The notes: generated by a model not told the origin, from the letters alone. Positions 34,306 through 45,053 are shown, counted from the stretch's first letter. The stretch is 64,000 nt of DNA from Nocardioides sp. GY 10127 (GCF_004919085.1 NZ_STGL01000006.1:124001-188000), one strand, 5' to 3'. Made by a program: numbers and translations.

Positions 34306-34311
34306 TAGGGT
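34306..34311 (+). promoter_or_regulatory. Leaderless-type -10 box of pucG
   Basis: TAGGGT lies 6 nt upstream of the pucG ATG, directly after operator site 2. Confidence 0.6.
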
Positions 34312-34317
34312 GTGCCC

Positions 34318-35553
34318 ATGACCGTGGCACCACCTCTCGCTCCCCCGCCCCGGCTGCTCATGGGCCCCGGGCCCATCACCGCGGACCCCCGGGTGCTGCG
34401 CGCCATGTCGGCCCAGCTCGTCGGCCAGTACGACCCGTGGATGACCGCCACGATGACCGAGACCATGGGTCTGTACCGCCAGGTGTTCCGCACCGACAAC
34501 GAGCAGACGTTCCTGGTCGACGGCACCTCCCGCGCCGGCATCGAGGCCGCTCTGGTGAGCCTCCTCGAGCCGGGCGACCGCGTGCTCGTCCCCGTCTTCG
34601 GCCGCTTCGGCCACCTCCTGGTGGAGATCGCCGAGCGCTGCCGGGCCGAGGTCCACACCGTCGAGGTCCCGTGGGGCGAGGTCGTGCCCGCCGAGCTCGT
34701 CGAGGAGGCCGTGGTCCGGGTCCGGCCGAAGCTGGTCGCCGTCGTCCAGGGCGACACCTCCACCACCATGTGCCAGCCGCTCGCCGAAATCGGCGAGGTG
34801 TGCCGCCGCCACGACACGCTCCTCTACGTCGACGCCACCGCCAGCCTCGGCGGCAACCCCTTCGAGACCGACGCCTGGGGCATCGACGTCGCCACCGCCG
34901 GGCTGCAGAAGTGCCTGGGCGGCCCGTCGGGCAGCGCGCCCATCACGATCTCGGACGCCGCCGCGGCCCTGATCGCCTCCCGCAAGCGCGTCGAGGCCGG
35001 CATCCGCGAGGCCGGGGACGACGACGCCGAGGCCGGCCGCACCACCGCCACGATCGCCTCGAACTACCTCGACCTCGCCCAGGTCATGGACTACTGGGGC
35101 CCCCGCCGGCTCAACCACCACACCGAGGCCACCACCATGCTCTACGGCGCCCGCGAGTGCGCGCGGCTGCTGGTCGAGGAGGGCCTGGACGCCGCCGTCG
35201 AGCGGCACCGGCTGCACGGCGAGGCGATGCTCGCCGGCGTCCGCGGGCTCGGCCTGTCGGTCTTCGGGGACGTCGCCCACAAGATGCACAACGTGGTGGC
35301 CGTCGAGATCCCCGACGGGATCGACGGCGACGCCGCCCGCGGCGCGATGCTCACCGACTTCGGCATCGAGATCGGCACCTCCTTCGGGCCGCTGCACGGC
35401 CGGGTCTGGCGGATCGGGACGATGGGCTGGAACGCCCGCACCGACGCCGTCCTCACCACCCTCGCGTGCCTCGAGCAGGTCCTGCGCGCCGGCGGGGCGA
35501 GCGTCGTCCCCGGCGCCGGCGTGGCCGCCGCGCGGGAGGTGTACGCGGGATGA
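34318..35553 (+). CDS. pucG: (S)-ureidoglycine-glyoxylate aminotransferase
   Basis: Class V PLP aminotransferase that moves the amino group of ureidoglycine to glyoxylate, giving oxalurate and glycine. The 411-residue protein has LLMGPGPITADPRVL at the start, DGTSRAGIEAAL, the PLP Asp in YVDATASLGG, and the PLP Lys in AGLQKCLGGPSG. Placement beside allB and allC separates it from serine- and alanine-glyoxylate aminotransferases of the same fold. The ATG fits the leaderless -10; a GTG 6 nt earlier would touch the -10 itself. It overlaps allC by 4 nt. Confidence 0.9.
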   Translation: MTVAPPLAPPPRLLMGPGPITADPRVLRAMSAQLVGQYDPWMTATMTETMGLYRQVFRTDNEQTFLVDGTSRAGIEAALVSLLEPGDRVLVPVFGRFGHLLVEIAERCRAEVHTVEVPWGEVVPAELVEEAVVRVRPKLVAVVQGDTSTTMCQPLAEIGEVCRRHDTLLYVDATASLGGNPFETDAWGIDVATAGLQKCLGGPSGSAPITISDAAAALIASRKRVEAGIREAGDDDAEAGRTTATIASNYLDLAQVMDYWGPRRLNHHTEATTMLYGARECARLLVEEGLDAAVERHRLHGEAMLAGVRGLGLSVFGDVAHKMHNVVAVEIPDGIDGDAARGAMLTDFGIEIGTSFGPLHGRVWRIGTMGWNARTDAVLTTLACLEQVLRAGGASVVPGAGVAAAREVYAG

Positions 35554-36842
35554 GCACCGACCCCACGACCGCCGCCGGCGTCCTCGCCCGCTGCGACGAG
35601 CTGGACCGCCACTCCTCGCTCCCCGACGCGCTGGAGCGGGTCTACCTCTCCCCCCAGCACCGCAGCGCCAACGAGCTGGCCGCGGGCTGGATGGAGGCGG
35701 CAGGCCTGCGCACCTGGGTGGACGCGGCGGGCAACCTCAACGGCCGCCTCGAGGGCCGCGAGCCCGGCCTGCCCGCCCTCGTGCTCGGCAGCCACCTCGA
35801 CACCGTCACCGACGCCGGCTCCTACGACGGGATGCTCGGCGTCGTCATGGCGATCGCGGTCGCGCAGCGGCTCACCGCCGACGGCCGCGCGAGCGAGCTG
35901 CCGTTCGCCCTCGAGCTCGTCGGCTTCTCGGACGAGGAGGGCACCCGGTTCGGCAAGGCCCTGCTCGGCAGCCAGGCGTGGTCGCGCACCTGGGACCCGG
36001 ACTGGTGGGACCTGCGCGACGCCAACGGCGTCTCGCTGCACCAGGCCTTCCTCGACTTCGGCCTCGACCCCCGACGGGTCGGCGACGCCGGCCGCGACCC
36101 GGCGACCCTCGTCGGCTACCTCGAGGCCCACATCGAGCAGGGCCCGCACCTGGAGGCGGCCGACGCCAGCCTCGGGTACGTCACCACCATCGCCGGCGCG
36201 CGCCGGTTCCACCTCGTCGTCCACGGCGAGGCCCGGCACGCCGGCGGTACCCCCTACGAGCGCCGCAAGGACGCGCTGGTCGGCGCGTCCGAGATCGTCA
36301 CCGCGATCGAGCGCCGGGCCCGCGTGAGCACCTGCATCGCCACGGTGGGCCGGCTCTCGGTGCACCCGGGCGGCGTCAACGTCATCCCCGGCCGCGTCGA
36401 CCTGTCGCTGGACCTGCGGGCCGCCACCGACCCCGAGCGCGACGAGATGTGGGAGCTCATGCTCGCCGAGGCCCAGGAGCTGTGCGCCGAGCGCGGCCTG
36501 CGCCTGGAGGTCGCCGAGACCCACAGCGCCCCGGCCGTCCCGTGCGCGGGCTGGCTCACCGACGCGGTGGTCGCCGGCATCGCCACCACCGGCGACACCG
36601 AGCCCATGGGCCTGTGGAGCCGCGCCGGGCACGACGCCATGGCCGTCGCCAACGTGACCGAGGTCGGGATGCTCTTCCTCCGCTGCTTCGACGGCATCAG
36701 CCACCACCCGGGCGAGCAGGTGCGCGAGGTGGACGTCGCGGCGGGGCTCGACGCGTTCGAGGCGGCCGTCCTCGAGGTCGCCCGGGACTACGCGGAGCGG
36801 ACCGAGCGCACCGAGCGGACCGAGCGGGCGGAGGCCGGATGA
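35550..36842 (+). CDS. allC: Allantoate amidohydrolase
   Basis: M20-family enzyme that hydrolyses allantoate to ureidoglycine, CO2 and ammonia. The 430-residue protein has metal-binding GSHLDTVTDAGSYDGMLG, the DEEGTRF motif, AHIEQGPHLE, RHAGGTPYERRKDAL and a C-terminal HHPGEQV. GTPYERRKD-type motifs are typical of allantoate and carbamoyl-amino-acid amidohydrolases; neighbours favour allantoate. The tail has an ERTERTER repeat. ATGA overlaps couple it to pucG before it and to the RpiR gene after it. Confidence 0.92.
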   Translation: MSTDPTTAAGVLARCDELDRHSSLPDALERVYLSPQHRSANELAAGWMEAAGLRTWVDAAGNLNGRLEGREPGLPALVLGSHLDTVTDAGSYDGMLGVVMAIAVAQRLTADGRASELPFALELVGFSDEEGTRFGKALLGSQAWSRTWDPDWWDLRDANGVSLHQAFLDFGLDPRRVGDAGRDPATLVGYLEAHIEQGPHLEAADASLGYVTTIAGARRFHLVVHGEARHAGGTPYERRKDALVGASEIVTAIERRARVSTCIATVGRLSVHPGGVNVIPGRVDLSLDLRAATDPERDEMWELMLAEAQELCAERGLRLEVAETHSAPAVPCAGWLTDAVVAGIATTGDTEPMGLWSRAGHDAMAVANVTEVGMLFLRCFDGISHHPGEQVREVDVAAGLDAFEAAVLEVARDYAERTERTERTERAEAG

Positions 36843-37699
36843 GCACCCTGGACGACCTCACCGGCGAGCCCCTGACGGGCCCGATCGACCACCGCATCCA
36901 GGCCTGTCTGCCGCGGCTCTCGCCGCAGGAGCGCCGGGCCGCGTCCACCCTGCTCACCCACCTCGACGACCTGGCCACCTACCGGGCCGCCGAGCTGGCC
37001 GACCTCGCGGGCGTCTCCAAGGCGACGATGAGCCGGCTGTTCCGCAGCCTCGGCTTCACCGACTTCGACGAGGTCCGCGAGCACCTGCGCGGGCTGCGCG
37101 CCTCGGCCGGCGAGCCGCGGCGCAGCGAGGGCAGCGCCGACCTGGGCGCCCACCTCGAGCGGGAGGCGGAGGCGCTGCGCCGCGCCGTGGAGTCCCCCGC
37201 GCTGCCCGAGGCCGCGCGGCTGGTGGCCGCCGCCCGGCGCGTCATGGTCGTCGGCTGGCGCAACTCCCACCCGGTCGCGCTGCACCTGCGCCAGCAGCTG
37301 GCCCACGCCCGCGGCGACGTGCGGCTCGCGCCCCTGCCCGGCCAGGTGCTGGGCGAGGAGCTGGCCGACCTCGGCCCCGGCGACGTCCTCGTGCTCGTCG
37401 GGTTCCGCCGCCGGCCCGCCGCCTTCGCCTCCGTGCTGCGCGAGGGCGCCGCCACCGGGGCGGACGTCGTGCTCGTGGCCGACCCCTCGGCCGTCGACCA
37501 CGCCGCGGTGGCCCGCGTGTGGCTGGAGTGCCCGCTCTCCAGCGTCCTCGCCTTCGACTCCTACGCCCCGGCGATGAGCATGGTGAGCGTCCTCGCCGAC
37601 GCCGTGCTCACGCTCCTGGGCCCCGACGCGCAGGAGCGCGTCACCTCCATCAGCCACACCTACGACCGGCTCGGCGAGACCGAGCAGGGCACCCTCTAG
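36839..37699 (+). CDS. RpiR/MurR-family transcriptional regulator
   Basis: A 286-residue regulator. Residues about 15-90 form the RpiR helix-turn-helix ([20 protein letters not shown]). Residues about 125-255 form a SIS domain ([33 protein letters not shown]) that normally binds a phosphosugar but in purine clusters may sense a ureide or purine. It sits inside the operon it probably controls, overlapping allC by 4 nt. It is the only regulator in the purine island, so it is the natural candidate to bind GAAAC-N4-GTTTC. Confidence 0.9.
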   Translation: MSTLDDLTGEPLTGPIDHRIQACLPRLSPQERRAASTLLTHLDDLATYRAAELADLAGVSKATMSRLFRSLGFTDFDEVREHLRGLRASAGEPRRSEGSADLGAHLEREAEALRRAVESPALPEAARLVAAARRVMVVGWRNSHPVALHLRQQLAHARGDVRLAPLPGQVLGEELADLGPGDVLVLVGFRRRPAAFASVLREGAATGADVVLVADPSAVDHAAVARVWLECPLSSVLAFDSYAPAMSMVSVLADAVLTLLGPDAQERVTSISHTYDRLGETEQGTL

Positions 37700-37713
37700 A
37701 GGACGACCCCGTC

Positions 37714-38568
37714 ATGGACCTCGGCACCGTCACCACCTTCCGGCGCGCCACGGAGCGCGCCGACCTCGCGCTGGCCGACGGGGAGACGTTCCTCGCCGGC
37801 GGCACCTGGCTCTACTCCGAGCAGCAGCCGGACGTGACCGGGGTCGTCGACCTCACCGCCCTGGGCTGGACGGACCTCGAGCCGCTGCCGGGCGGCGGGC
37901 TGCGGATCGCCGCGACCTGCCCCATCGCCCGGGTGCGGGCGCTGCCCGGCCAGGTGTGGGCCGAGGCCACCGACGGGCTGCTCATGTCGTTCAAGATCCA
38001 GCAGGTCGCCACCGTCGGCGGGAACGTCTGCATGGCCCTGCCGGCCGGGGCCATGACCGGGCTGCTCTCCGCGCTCGGCGCCGAGGCCGTGGTCTGGGGT
38101 CCGGACGGCGGGGAGCGGCGCGAGCCCGTCTCCTCGCTCGTGCGCGGTGTCCTCACCACCTCGCTGGCCCGTGGCGAGGTCGTCCGGGCCTTCGACGTCC
38201 CCGCCTCCTCGCTGGCCGGCCCGGCCGCCGAGGTCGCGCTGCCCGGCGGCGGGACGCTCACGACGCGCACGCCGCTCGGCGCGGTCCGGCACGCCTCGCT
38301 GGCCGCCCGCGGGCGCTCCGGCGTGCTCGTCGTGGCGGTGCGCACCGCGACCGGCACCCGGGTGAGCATCACCGGCGCCACGCCGGCCCCCGTCGTCCTG
38401 GAGGACGGCGAGGAGCCCGCCGACGTCGTCACCGCCTGGCACGACGACGCCCACGGCGCGCCCGACTGGCGCGAGGCCGTGGCCACCCGGTTCGTCGCGC
38501 AGGTGCGCGCGGAGGTCGCGGCGGGCCCCCAGGCCGCGAGCACGTCCGGAGAGGAGCCGCAGGCGTGA
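37714..38568 (+). CDS. Xanthine dehydrogenase FAD-binding subunit
   Basis: A 284-residue protein of the CO-dehydrogenase/xanthine-dehydrogenase FAD subunit family. [13 protein letters not shown] replaces the usual GGT pyrophosphate loop, and [20 protein letters not shown] matches the second FAD motif. It passes electrons from the iron-sulfur clusters of the fused partner to NAD or another acceptor. The ATG has gagg upstream. The stop overlaps the GTG of the next gene as GTGA, which fits subunits made in equal amounts. Confidence 0.88.
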   Translation: MDLGTVTTFRRATERADLALADGETFLAGGTWLYSEQQPDVTGVVDLTALGWTDLEPLPGGGLRIAATCPIARVRALPGQVWAEATDGLLMSFKIQQVATVGGNVCMALPAGAMTGLLSALGAEAVVWGPDGGERREPVSSLVRGVLTTSLARGEVVRAFDVPASSLAGPAAEVALPGGGTLTTRTPLGAVRHASLAARGRSGVLVVAVRTATGTRVSITGATPAPVVLEDGEEPADVVTAWHDDAHGAPDWREAVATRFVAQVRAEVAAGPQAASTSGEEPQA

Positions 38569-41306
38569 GGTTCGAGCTCAACGGGACGCCGGTCGAGGCC
38601 GAGCCCCGCCCCGGCCAGTGCCTGCGCACCCTCCTGCGCGAGCAGGGCGCGGTGGACGTGAAGAAGGGCTGCGACGCCGGCGACTGCGGCGCCTGCACCG
38701 TGCTCGTCGACGGCCAGGCGCGGCACTCCTGCCTCGTGCCCGCCCCGCGGGCCGAGGGCACCGCGGTCACCACGCTGGCGGGCCTGAGCGGCCCCGACGG
38801 CGGGCTCCACCCCGCGCAGCAGGCCTTCGCCGAGGCGCAGGGCTTCCAGTGCGGCTTCTGCACCGCGGGGTTCGTCGTCACCACGGCCGCCGCCACCGCC
38901 GAGGGCCCGGTGCCGGACGCCGACGTCGACCGCGTCTTCAAGGGCAACCTGTGCCGCTGCACCGGCTACCGGTCGATCCGCGACGCCATCGGCGGCGTGC
39001 GCAACGCCGGCTCCGGCGACGAGGTCGGCGCCGGGGTGGGCGCCTGCGTGCCGCCGCCCGCGGCGCAGCGGGTCGTCACCGGCGCGGAGCGGTACACGAT
39101 GGACGTCGAGCCCGCCGAGCAGGCGGCGACGCTGCACCTCGCGGTGGTCACCAGCCCCCACCCGCACGCGCGGGTCACCCGGATCGAGACGACCGCCGCG
39201 GCGGCGCTGCCCGGGGTCCGGCTCGTGCTCACACACGCCGACGCGCCCGACGTCCTCTTCTCCACCGGACGCCACGACAACCGCCTCGACGACCCCGACG
39301 ACACCCGCGTGCTCGACGACGTGGTGCGGTTCGTGGGCCAGCGGGTCGCCGCCGTCGTGGCCGACGACCTGGCGACCGCCGAGGCCGCGTGCCGGCTCGT
39401 CGAGGTCGAGTACGAGCCGCTGCCCGCCGTCCTGGACCCCGAGGAGGCCCGCACCCCCGGGGCGCCGCTCGTGCACGGCGACAAGGACGCCGAGGTCAGC
39501 CGGATCAGCGAGCCCGACCGCAACGTCGTCGCGCAGCTGCACAGCGAGGTCGGGGACGTCGAGGCGGGCCTCGCGGCCGCCGCGCACCGCGTGGCGGGGC
39601 GCTGGCAGACCGCCCGGGTCGACCACACCGCCCTGGAGACCCACGGCGCCCGCGGCTGGCTCGACGCCCCCCTGGCCGACGGCGGTCGCCTCCAGCTGCG
39701 CACCTCCACCCAGGTGCCGTTCCTCGTCCGCGACGAGCTCGCCCACGTCCTCGGGCTGGCGCAGTCGCAGGTGCGGGTGCGCACCGCCCGGGTCGGCGGC
39801 GGCTTCGGCGGCAAGCAGGAGATGCTCGTCGAGGACCTCGTGGGCCTGGCGGTGCTGCGGCTGGCCGAGCAGGGCACCTACGCCCCCGTGCAGTGGGAGC
39901 TCACCCGCGAGCAGCAGTTCGCCCACACGCCGGTGCGGCACCCCATGCGGGTGGCCGTCGAGCTGGGCGCGGACGCCAACGGGGTGCTCACCGCCATGGC
40001 CGTCGACGTCCTCTCCGACACCGGCGCCTACGGCAACCACGGCCCCGGCGTCATGTTCCACGCCACGCACGAGTCGGTGGCCCTCTACCGCTGCGCGAGC
40101 AAGCGGGTCGACGCGGAGGCGGTCTACACCCACCAGGTGCCCTCGGGCGCGTTCCGCGGCTACGGGCTCGGCCAGGTCATCTTCGCCATCGAGTGCGCCC
40201 TCGACGAGCTGGCCCGCGAGGTCGGCCTCGACCCCTTCGAGCTGCGCCGGCGCAACGTCGTGCGCCCCGGCGACGACTTCGTGGTGACCGGCCCCTCCAG
40301 CGGCGACCTCGTGCACGGCACCGACGGCCTGCCGCAGTGCCTCGACCTCGTCCAGGACGCGCTGGCCGCCCCCGGCGAGGGCGGGCCCGGCGACGTCCCG
40401 GACGACCCGCACGCCCCCGCCGAGGAGTGGGCGGTCGGCGAGGGCATGGCCGCCTCGATGATCGCCACCATCCCCCCGCGCGGGCACCACGCGGACGCCG
40501 CGGTGGAGCTCCACGACGACGGCACCGTGCTCGTGCGGGTCGGCACCGCCGAGTTCGGCAACGGCACCGCCACCGTGCACACCCAGCTCGTGGTGGAGGG
40601 GCTGCGCGACGTCCTGCCGCTGGCGCCCTCCCAGGTCCGGCTGCACGCCGGCGACACCGACGCCGTCGGGCACGACACCGGCGCGTACGGCTCGACCGGC
40701 TCGGTCGTGGCCGGTGCGGCCGTGCTGCGGGCCGCGCGGGCCCTGGCGGCCCGGCTCGCGGCCGGCGAGAGCGCCGCGCCCGGCGTCCCGCTGACGGCGC
40801 GCGCCTCCGACCACGGCGCGGTCCGCTCGGCCGCCTACAACGTCCACGGCGTGCGGGTCGCCGTGCACCGCCCGACGGGCCAGGTGCGCGTCCTCCGCTC
40901 CGTGCACGCCGCGGACGCCGGGACCGTGCTCAACCCCGAGCAGCTGCGCGGGCAGGTCGAGGGCGGGGTGGCGCAGGGCTTCGGCTCGGCGCTGCTGGAG
41001 GAGGTCCGGGTCGAGGACGGCGTGGCCACCACCCGCACCTTCCGCAACTACCGCGTCCCGCAGCTCGCCGACGTGCCCCGCACCCAGGTGCTGTTCGCCG
41101 ACACCTACGACTCGATCGGCCCGCTGGGCGCGAAGTCGATGTCGGAGGCGCCCTACAACCCCGTCGCGCCCGCGGTCGCCAACGCCGTCCGGGACGCCCT
41201 GGGCACCCGCCCGTACGCCCTGCCGATGAGCCGCGACCGTGTGTGGCGGCTCGCCCGGCAGGCGACGCAGGAACAAGCCCAGGACCAGCCCCAGGAGACC
41301 CCGTGA
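38565..41306 (+). CDS. Xanthine dehydrogenase, fused 2Fe-2S and molybdopterin subunits
   Basis: A 913-residue oxidoreductase for hypoxanthine/xanthine to urate. Residues 1-150 carry both iron-sulfur clusters (Cys36, 41 and 44 in [13 protein letters not shown], Cys about 56; then CGFCTAGF and NLCRCTGY). The rest is the molybdenum-cofactor part ([21 protein letters not shown], and the active-site Glu in [12 protein letters not shown]). In many bacteria these are two proteins; here they are one, with FAD on a separate subunit. It overlaps guanine deaminase by 4 nt. Substrate is assigned from context. Confidence 0.9.
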   Translation: MRFELNGTPVEAEPRPGQCLRTLLREQGAVDVKKGCDAGDCGACTVLVDGQARHSCLVPAPRAEGTAVTTLAGLSGPDGGLHPAQQAFAEAQGFQCGFCTAGFVVTTAAATAEGPVPDADVDRVFKGNLCRCTGYRSIRDAIGGVRNAGSGDEVGAGVGACVPPPAAQRVVTGAERYTMDVEPAEQAATLHLAVVTSPHPHARVTRIETTAAAALPGVRLVLTHADAPDVLFSTGRHDNRLDDPDDTRVLDDVVRFVGQRVAAVVADDLATAEAACRLVEVEYEPLPAVLDPEEARTPGAPLVHGDKDAEVSRISEPDRNVVAQLHSEVGDVEAGLAAAAHRVAGRWQTARVDHTALETHGARGWLDAPLADGGRLQLRTSTQVPFLVRDELAHVLGLAQSQVRVRTARVGGGFGGKQEMLVEDLVGLAVLRLAEQGTYAPVQWELTREQQFAHTPVRHPMRVAVELGADANGVLTAMAVDVLSDTGAYGNHGPGVMFHATHESVALYRCASKRVDAEAVYTHQVPSGAFRGYGLGQVIFAIECALDELAREVGLDPFELRRRNVVRPGDDFVVTGPSSGDLVHGTDGLPQCLDLVQDALAAPGEGGPGDVPDDPHAPAEEWAVGEGMAASMIATIPPRGHHADAAVELHDDGTVLVRVGTAEFGNGTATVHTQLVVEGLRDVLPLAPSQVRLHAGDTDAVGHDTGAYGSTGSVVAGAAVLRAARALAARLAAGESAAPGVPLTARASDHGAVRSAAYNVHGVRVAVHRPTGQVRVLRSVHAADAGTVLNPEQLRGQVEGGVAQGFGSALLEEVRVEDGVATTRTFRNYRVPQLADVPRTQVLFADTYDSIGPLGAKSMSEAPYNPVAPAVANAVRDALGTRPYALPMSRDRVWRLARQATQEQAQDQPQETP

Positions 41307-41782
41307 CCCTCGCGCACCCCGACCACCCGTTCCTGCGGACGGCGGTCGACCTCGCGGTGGCCAACGTGGCCGACGGCGGCGGCCCCTTCGGCGCGCTGAT
41401 CGTGCGCGACGGCGAGGTGGTGGCCACCGGTCAGAACCGCGTGACCCGCGACCTCGACCCCACCGCCCACGCCGAGGTGACGGCGATCCGCCGCGCCTGC
41501 ACCGTGCTGGACGACTTCTCCCTGGCCGGGTGCACCCTCTACACCTCGTGCGAGCCGTGCCCGCTGTGCCTGGCCGCGGCCCTGTGGGCGCGGGTCGACC
41601 GGGTCGTCTACGCGGCCGACCGCGACGACGCCGCGCGCGGCGGCTTCGACGACCGGGCCTTCTACGAGCTCTTCGCCTCCGACCGCGCGACCTGGCCGAC
41701 CCCGGTGGACCTCGTGGGCGTCGCCGAGTCCTTCGACCCCTTCCACGCCTGGCTGTCCAAGGACGACCGGACGCACTACTGA
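41303..41782 (+). CDS. guaD: Guanine deaminase (CDA fold)
   Basis: Zinc enzyme that deaminates guanine to xanthine, feeding xanthine dehydrogenase. The 159-residue protein has [10 protein letters not shown] (zinc His and proton-shuttle Glu) and SCEPCPLC (zinc Cys pair), plus the C-terminal FDDRAFYEL segment and aromatic end usual in bacterial guanine deaminases. It differs from tRNA adenosine deaminase by the missing MCAGAI motif. The GTG start has caggag upstream and overlaps the previous stop. It closes the purine operon. Confidence 0.9.
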   Translation: MTLAHPDHPFLRTAVDLAVANVADGGGPFGALIVRDGEVVATGQNRVTRDLDPTAHAEVTAIRRACTVLDDFSLAGCTLYTSCEPCPLCLAAALWARVDRVVYAADRDDAARGGFDDRAFYELFASDRATWPTPVDLVGVAESFDPFHAWLSKDDRTHY

Positions 41783-41806
41783 GCCGAGGCGATCAGGGCT
41801 GACGGG

Positions 41807-42727
41807 TCAGCGCCGCAGCTCGCCCGCCAGCTGCCGGGCGAGCTCGACGGAGGCCTCGATCTCCGCGCGGCGGATCGAGACGCTCTCCACGTTGACGCCG
41901 AACGGCACCCCCAGGTGCCGGCAGAAGGCGATGAGCTCGCGGGCCGCGCCCAGCGCGTGCTGGTAGGACGCCTCGAGGGTGTCGAGGGCGTGGCGCAGGT
42001 CGTTGCGGATCCACTGCGGCACGTCGACGCCGAGCCAGCCGAGGAACTCCAGCGTGCGCAGCGAGCCGCACACGGAGAAGGTGAAGACCAGCGGCACCGG
42101 CTCGACGCCCCGCTCGAGGCAGGCGTAGTGGTAGTCGGAGACGAGGTTCTTGGCCGCGTTGACGTCGTAGACGACCTGGGTGACGAAGAAGGAGCAGCCG
42201 GCCTCCTGCTTGGCCAGGAGCCGCTCGTGCTCGGTGCCGCGGCGCGTGTGCCGCTCGGCGATCGCCACGCCGCCCAGCAGCAGGTCCGGGCGGGTCTGCG
42301 CGCGCAGCTCCTGGGCACGTGCCAGGGAGGTCGCCGTCCGCTTGTCCTTCGAGGAGGCGCCGACGAAGACGGTGAGGACGTCCTCGGCGTCCTGCGCCCC
42401 GAGCCAGGTGCGCAGGTCGTCCTCCTCGTACTTGCCGACGGCGCGGTAGACGACGACCGGCAGGTCCCACCCGGCCAGGTGCCGGCTGCTGAACTGCGCG
42501 GGGTCCATCGTCGGCAGGAACGGGAACGGGCGCTCCGCAGGGTTGCGGTCGCTCTCGTCGTCGATGTCGTAGAGCACCAGGCCGTCGAGGTCGAGCGGGG
42601 AGAGCCGCTCGCGGGTGAGGTCGGCGATCTCCTGGGCGCGCTCGGGGTCGGTGGTGGTGCGGGGCGGGGTGAGGGCGAAGAGGAGCAGCTCCCCCTCGCG
42701 CTGGGCCACGCGGCTCGCCAGGGTCAT
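41807..42727 (-). CDS. Methylenetetrahydrofolate reductase-like protein
   Basis: A 306-residue TIM-barrel protein of the MetF superfamily. The region EAGCSFFVTQVVYD near residue 185 matches the flavin/folate-binding motif of MTHFR, and the N-terminal FALTPPRTT is in the place of the usual FEFFPP motif. It is divergent enough that the reaction is uncertain: 5,10-methylene-THF reduction or a related one-carbon step. A good ribosome site (gaggaggg, 8 nt) precedes the ATG. It lies 13 nt after the DUF1275 gene on the same strand. Confidence 0.75.
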   Translation of the reverse strand: MTLASRVAQREGELLLFALTPPRTTTDPERAQEIADLTRERLSPLDLDGLVLYDIDDESDRNPAERPFPFLPTMDPAQFSSRHLAGWDLPVVVYRAVGKYEEDDLRTWLGAQDAEDVLTVFVGASSKDKRTATSLARAQELRAQTRPDLLLGGVAIAERHTRRGTEHERLLAKQEAGCSFFVTQVVYDVNAAKNLVSDYHYACLERGVEPVPLVFTFSVCGSLRTLEFLGWLGVDVPQWIRNDLRHALDTLEASYQHALGAARELIAFCRHLGVPFGVNVESVSIRRAEIEASVELARQLAGELRR

Positions 42728-42740
42728 GTCGGCGCCCTCC

Positions 42741-43460
42741 TCAGGCGGTGACGGGCTCGCCGGCGGCGCGCCGGCCGTCCGCGTGCAGGTGCCCGACGAC
42801 GGTGACCAGGGCGATGAGGACGCCGGCCAGCAGCAGCCCCGCGCCCGTGTGCCAGCGCAGCAGCGCGGCCCCGACGGAGGCGCCCGCGAGGATCGCGACG
42901 ACGGCCCAGAGGCGACGACCGGAGCCGCCGCCGGAGGCCTTGGCCTTGCCCGAGCCCAGCAGCGAGTCGGCCGCGAGACCGGTGATGGTGGAGGTGACGA
43001 CGACCGTGGTGACGTCCTTGACCGCGATGAACCGGGCGGTGGCCGCCTGGAGCCCCATCGCCAGGCCGAGCACGGTGGTGACCGGGAGGCCGACGGACGG
43101 GTCGGGCGCCTCCCCCACCACGAGCAGGACGACGGCCAGCCCGATGCACAGCACGGCGACCGTCCCGAAGAGCACGCCGGTGACGCGCGACCACGGCTCG
43201 CCGGCCCGCTTGAGCACCCGCCCGCCGAGCGCCGCGCCGCCCATGAAGCCGAGCAGCGCCAGGACCGGGCCGACCACGGGCAGGTCGTCGGCGCCGGTGA
43301 GCGCCATGCCGAGGACGACCACGTTGCCCGTCATGTTGCCCGTGAACACGCGGTCGAGGCCGAGGTAGCCGACGGCGTCGACGATGCCGGTGGTGAACGT
43401 GAGCACGAGCATGAGCACGAGGTGCATGGTCGCGGGCGGGACGGCGTGGAGACGGGTCAC
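42741..43460 (-). CDS. DUF1275 (YoaK-family) membrane protein
   Basis: A 239-residue integral membrane protein with six or seven predicted helices and the family motif FTTGIVDAVGYLGLDRVFTGNMTGN near the start; TARFIAVKDVTTVVVTSTIT in the second half is also typical. DUF1275 proteins have no established function. It appears to form an operon with the MetF-like gene. The GTG start is 180 nt from the divergent beta-helix gene. Confidence 0.85.
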   Translation of the reverse strand: MTRLHAVPPATMHLVLMLVLTFTTGIVDAVGYLGLDRVFTGNMTGNVVVLGMALTGADDLPVVGPVLALLGFMGGAALGGRVLKRAGEPWSRVTGVLFGTVAVLCIGLAVVLLVVGEAPDPSVGLPVTTVLGLAMGLQAATARFIAVKDVTTVVVTSTITGLAADSLLGSGKAKASGGGSGRRLWAVVAILAGASVGAALLRWHTGAGLLLAGVLIALVTVVGHLHADGRRAAGEPVTA

Positions 43461-43640
43461 GGGGCCATCATTCCGGACCCCGTGCGGTCCGGGACCAACG
43501 GTCCACGACTGTGGAGCGCCCGTGAAGGGTTCTGGCGTTCCGCTGCGGTCTAGATACCCCCTCCCCTATGTTGTGGGCCAGGTCGACAGCCAGCCGACCG
43601 CACCAGGGGGGCGACGTCCGAGGACTCGCCAGGAGCGACC

Positions 43641-45053
43641 GTGCCCCACCCCCGCGCCCGCACGACCCCTCACCGCCCCGCGCGGTCGGTGGTGCGGGGG
43701 CTCGCACGCCTGCTGACGGGCGCGCTCGCCCTCGCCGCCGTGTCCGGCCTCACCACGCCCCCGGGCCAGGCCACGGCAGCCACCGTGCAGACGTCGAGCG
43801 GCACCACCAGCAGCACGAGCAGCACCGCCCGCAGCACCGCCACCACCTACTACGTCTCCCCCGCCGGCGACGACACCGCCTCCGGCACCAGCCCCGGCAC
43901 GGCCTGGGCCACGCTCGACCGCGCCTCCGCGGCCCTCGCCGACGGCGACCTCGGGCCCGGCGACGCCCTCGCGCTGCGTCGCGGGGGCTCCTGGACGGGC
44001 ACGCTGGCGGTCACGGCGTCCGGCACGGCGTCCCGGCCCCTCGTGGTGCGCGCCTACGGCTCCGGTGCCCGGCCCGTCGTCCGCGACGGGGCGTGCGTGC
44101 AGGTCAGCGGCTCCCACGTCCGGGTGCAGGACCTCTCCGCCCGGGGCTGCGACTACGCCGGCTTCGGGCTCTCGGGCACCGACGTGACGCTGCTGCGGGT
44201 GCACGCCACCAAGAACGTCGCCGGCGTCTCCATCGGCGAGACCGCCACCGGCGCCTCGGTGCTGCGCTCCAGCCTCGTGCGCAACCAGCGCATGGCCCCC
44301 GACACCCCGGGGGCCGACGACGACTACGGCGCCTACGGCGTCGAGGTGCTGGGCGACGACGCGACCATCGCGTGGAACACCATCGCGGGCCAGGTCGCGC
44401 CCAGCGACGACTACGGCACCGACGGCTCGGCCGTGGAGGTCTACGGCGCCGTCGGGACCCGCATCCACCACAACATCGCGCGCGGCGACCTCACCTTCAT
44501 CGAGCTCGGCAAGGCCGGGACGCGGGACACCGTGCTCGCCTACAACCTGGTCACCTCGAACCTGGAGAACGCGGGGTTCGTCATCACCCGTGGGGTGGGC
44601 GACGCGTTCGGGCCGGTGCGCGGGACGCTGGCGGTGCACAACACCGCCCGCCTCACCGGGACCGGCAGCCAGGCCTTCTGGTGCGGCGGCGTCTGCACCA
44701 AGCGGGTGCTGGCGCTGGAGGACAACGTCCTCGTCTCCCAGGCCCGGATCGGCTACGCCCTGGGCCTCGACGGGCTGGGCAGCCTCCTCGGCGGCGGTCG
44801 CAACCTGATGTGGGGCAGCGGCGTCGAGCACCTGCTCTCGCCCGGGGACGAGGTCGCCAACCCGCGCTTCGCGTCCCTGAGCAGCCTCGAGCCCAAGCGG
44901 AGCAGCCCGGCCGTCGACTCGGCCAGGCGGCTGCGCACCGCGGGGCTCCAGGGCGGGGTCGACGTCCACGGCCGCCGGGTCGGGCTGGACGGCGACGGGG
45001 ACGGCACCGGGCGGGCCGACCGGGGCGCGGTCGAGCGGCGCGCGGCCCGCTGA
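43641..45053 (+). CDS. Secreted right-handed beta-helix protein
   Basis: A 470-residue exported protein. After an Arg-rich signal peptide (RSVVRGLARLLTGALALAAV, cleavage near ATA) and a Ser/Thr linker comes YYVSPAGDDTASGTSPGTAW, a common entry motif of pectate-lyase-like folds. Short parallel beta-helix turns follow (VSGSHVRVQDLSARGCDYAG, LGDDATIAWNTIAG, GTRIHHNIARGD). It may bind or cleave polysaccharide, but no catalytic set is obvious. The GTG start is supported by caggag 6 nt upstream; TATGTT at 43567 is a possible -10. Confidence 0.8.
   Translation: MPHPRARTTPHRPARSVVRGLARLLTGALALAAVSGLTTPPGQATAATVQTSSGTTSSTSSTARSTATTYYVSPAGDDTASGTSPGTAWATLDRASAALADGDLGPGDALALRRGGSWTGTLAVTASGTASRPLVVRAYGSGARPVVRDGACVQVSGSHVRVQDLSARGCDYAGFGLSGTDVTLLRVHATKNVAGVSIGETATGASVLRSSLVRNQRMAPDTPGADDDYGAYGVEVLGDDATIAWNTIAGQVAPSDDYGTDGSAVEVYGAVGTRIHHNIARGDLTFIELGKAGTRDTVLAYNLVTSNLENAGFVITRGVGDAFGPVRGTLAVHNTARLTGTGSQAFWCGGVCTKRVLALEDNVLVSQARIGYALGLDGLGSLLGGGRNLMWGSGVEHLLSPGDEVANPRFASLSSLEPKRSSPAVDSARRLRTAGLQGGVDVHGRRVGLDGDGDGTGRADRGAVERRAAR

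Noticed and set aside
43461..43640. Riboswitch before the beta-helix gene
   Set aside because: I found no conserved aptamer sequence in the 180-nt gap; only a possible TATGTT -10 and a ribosome site.
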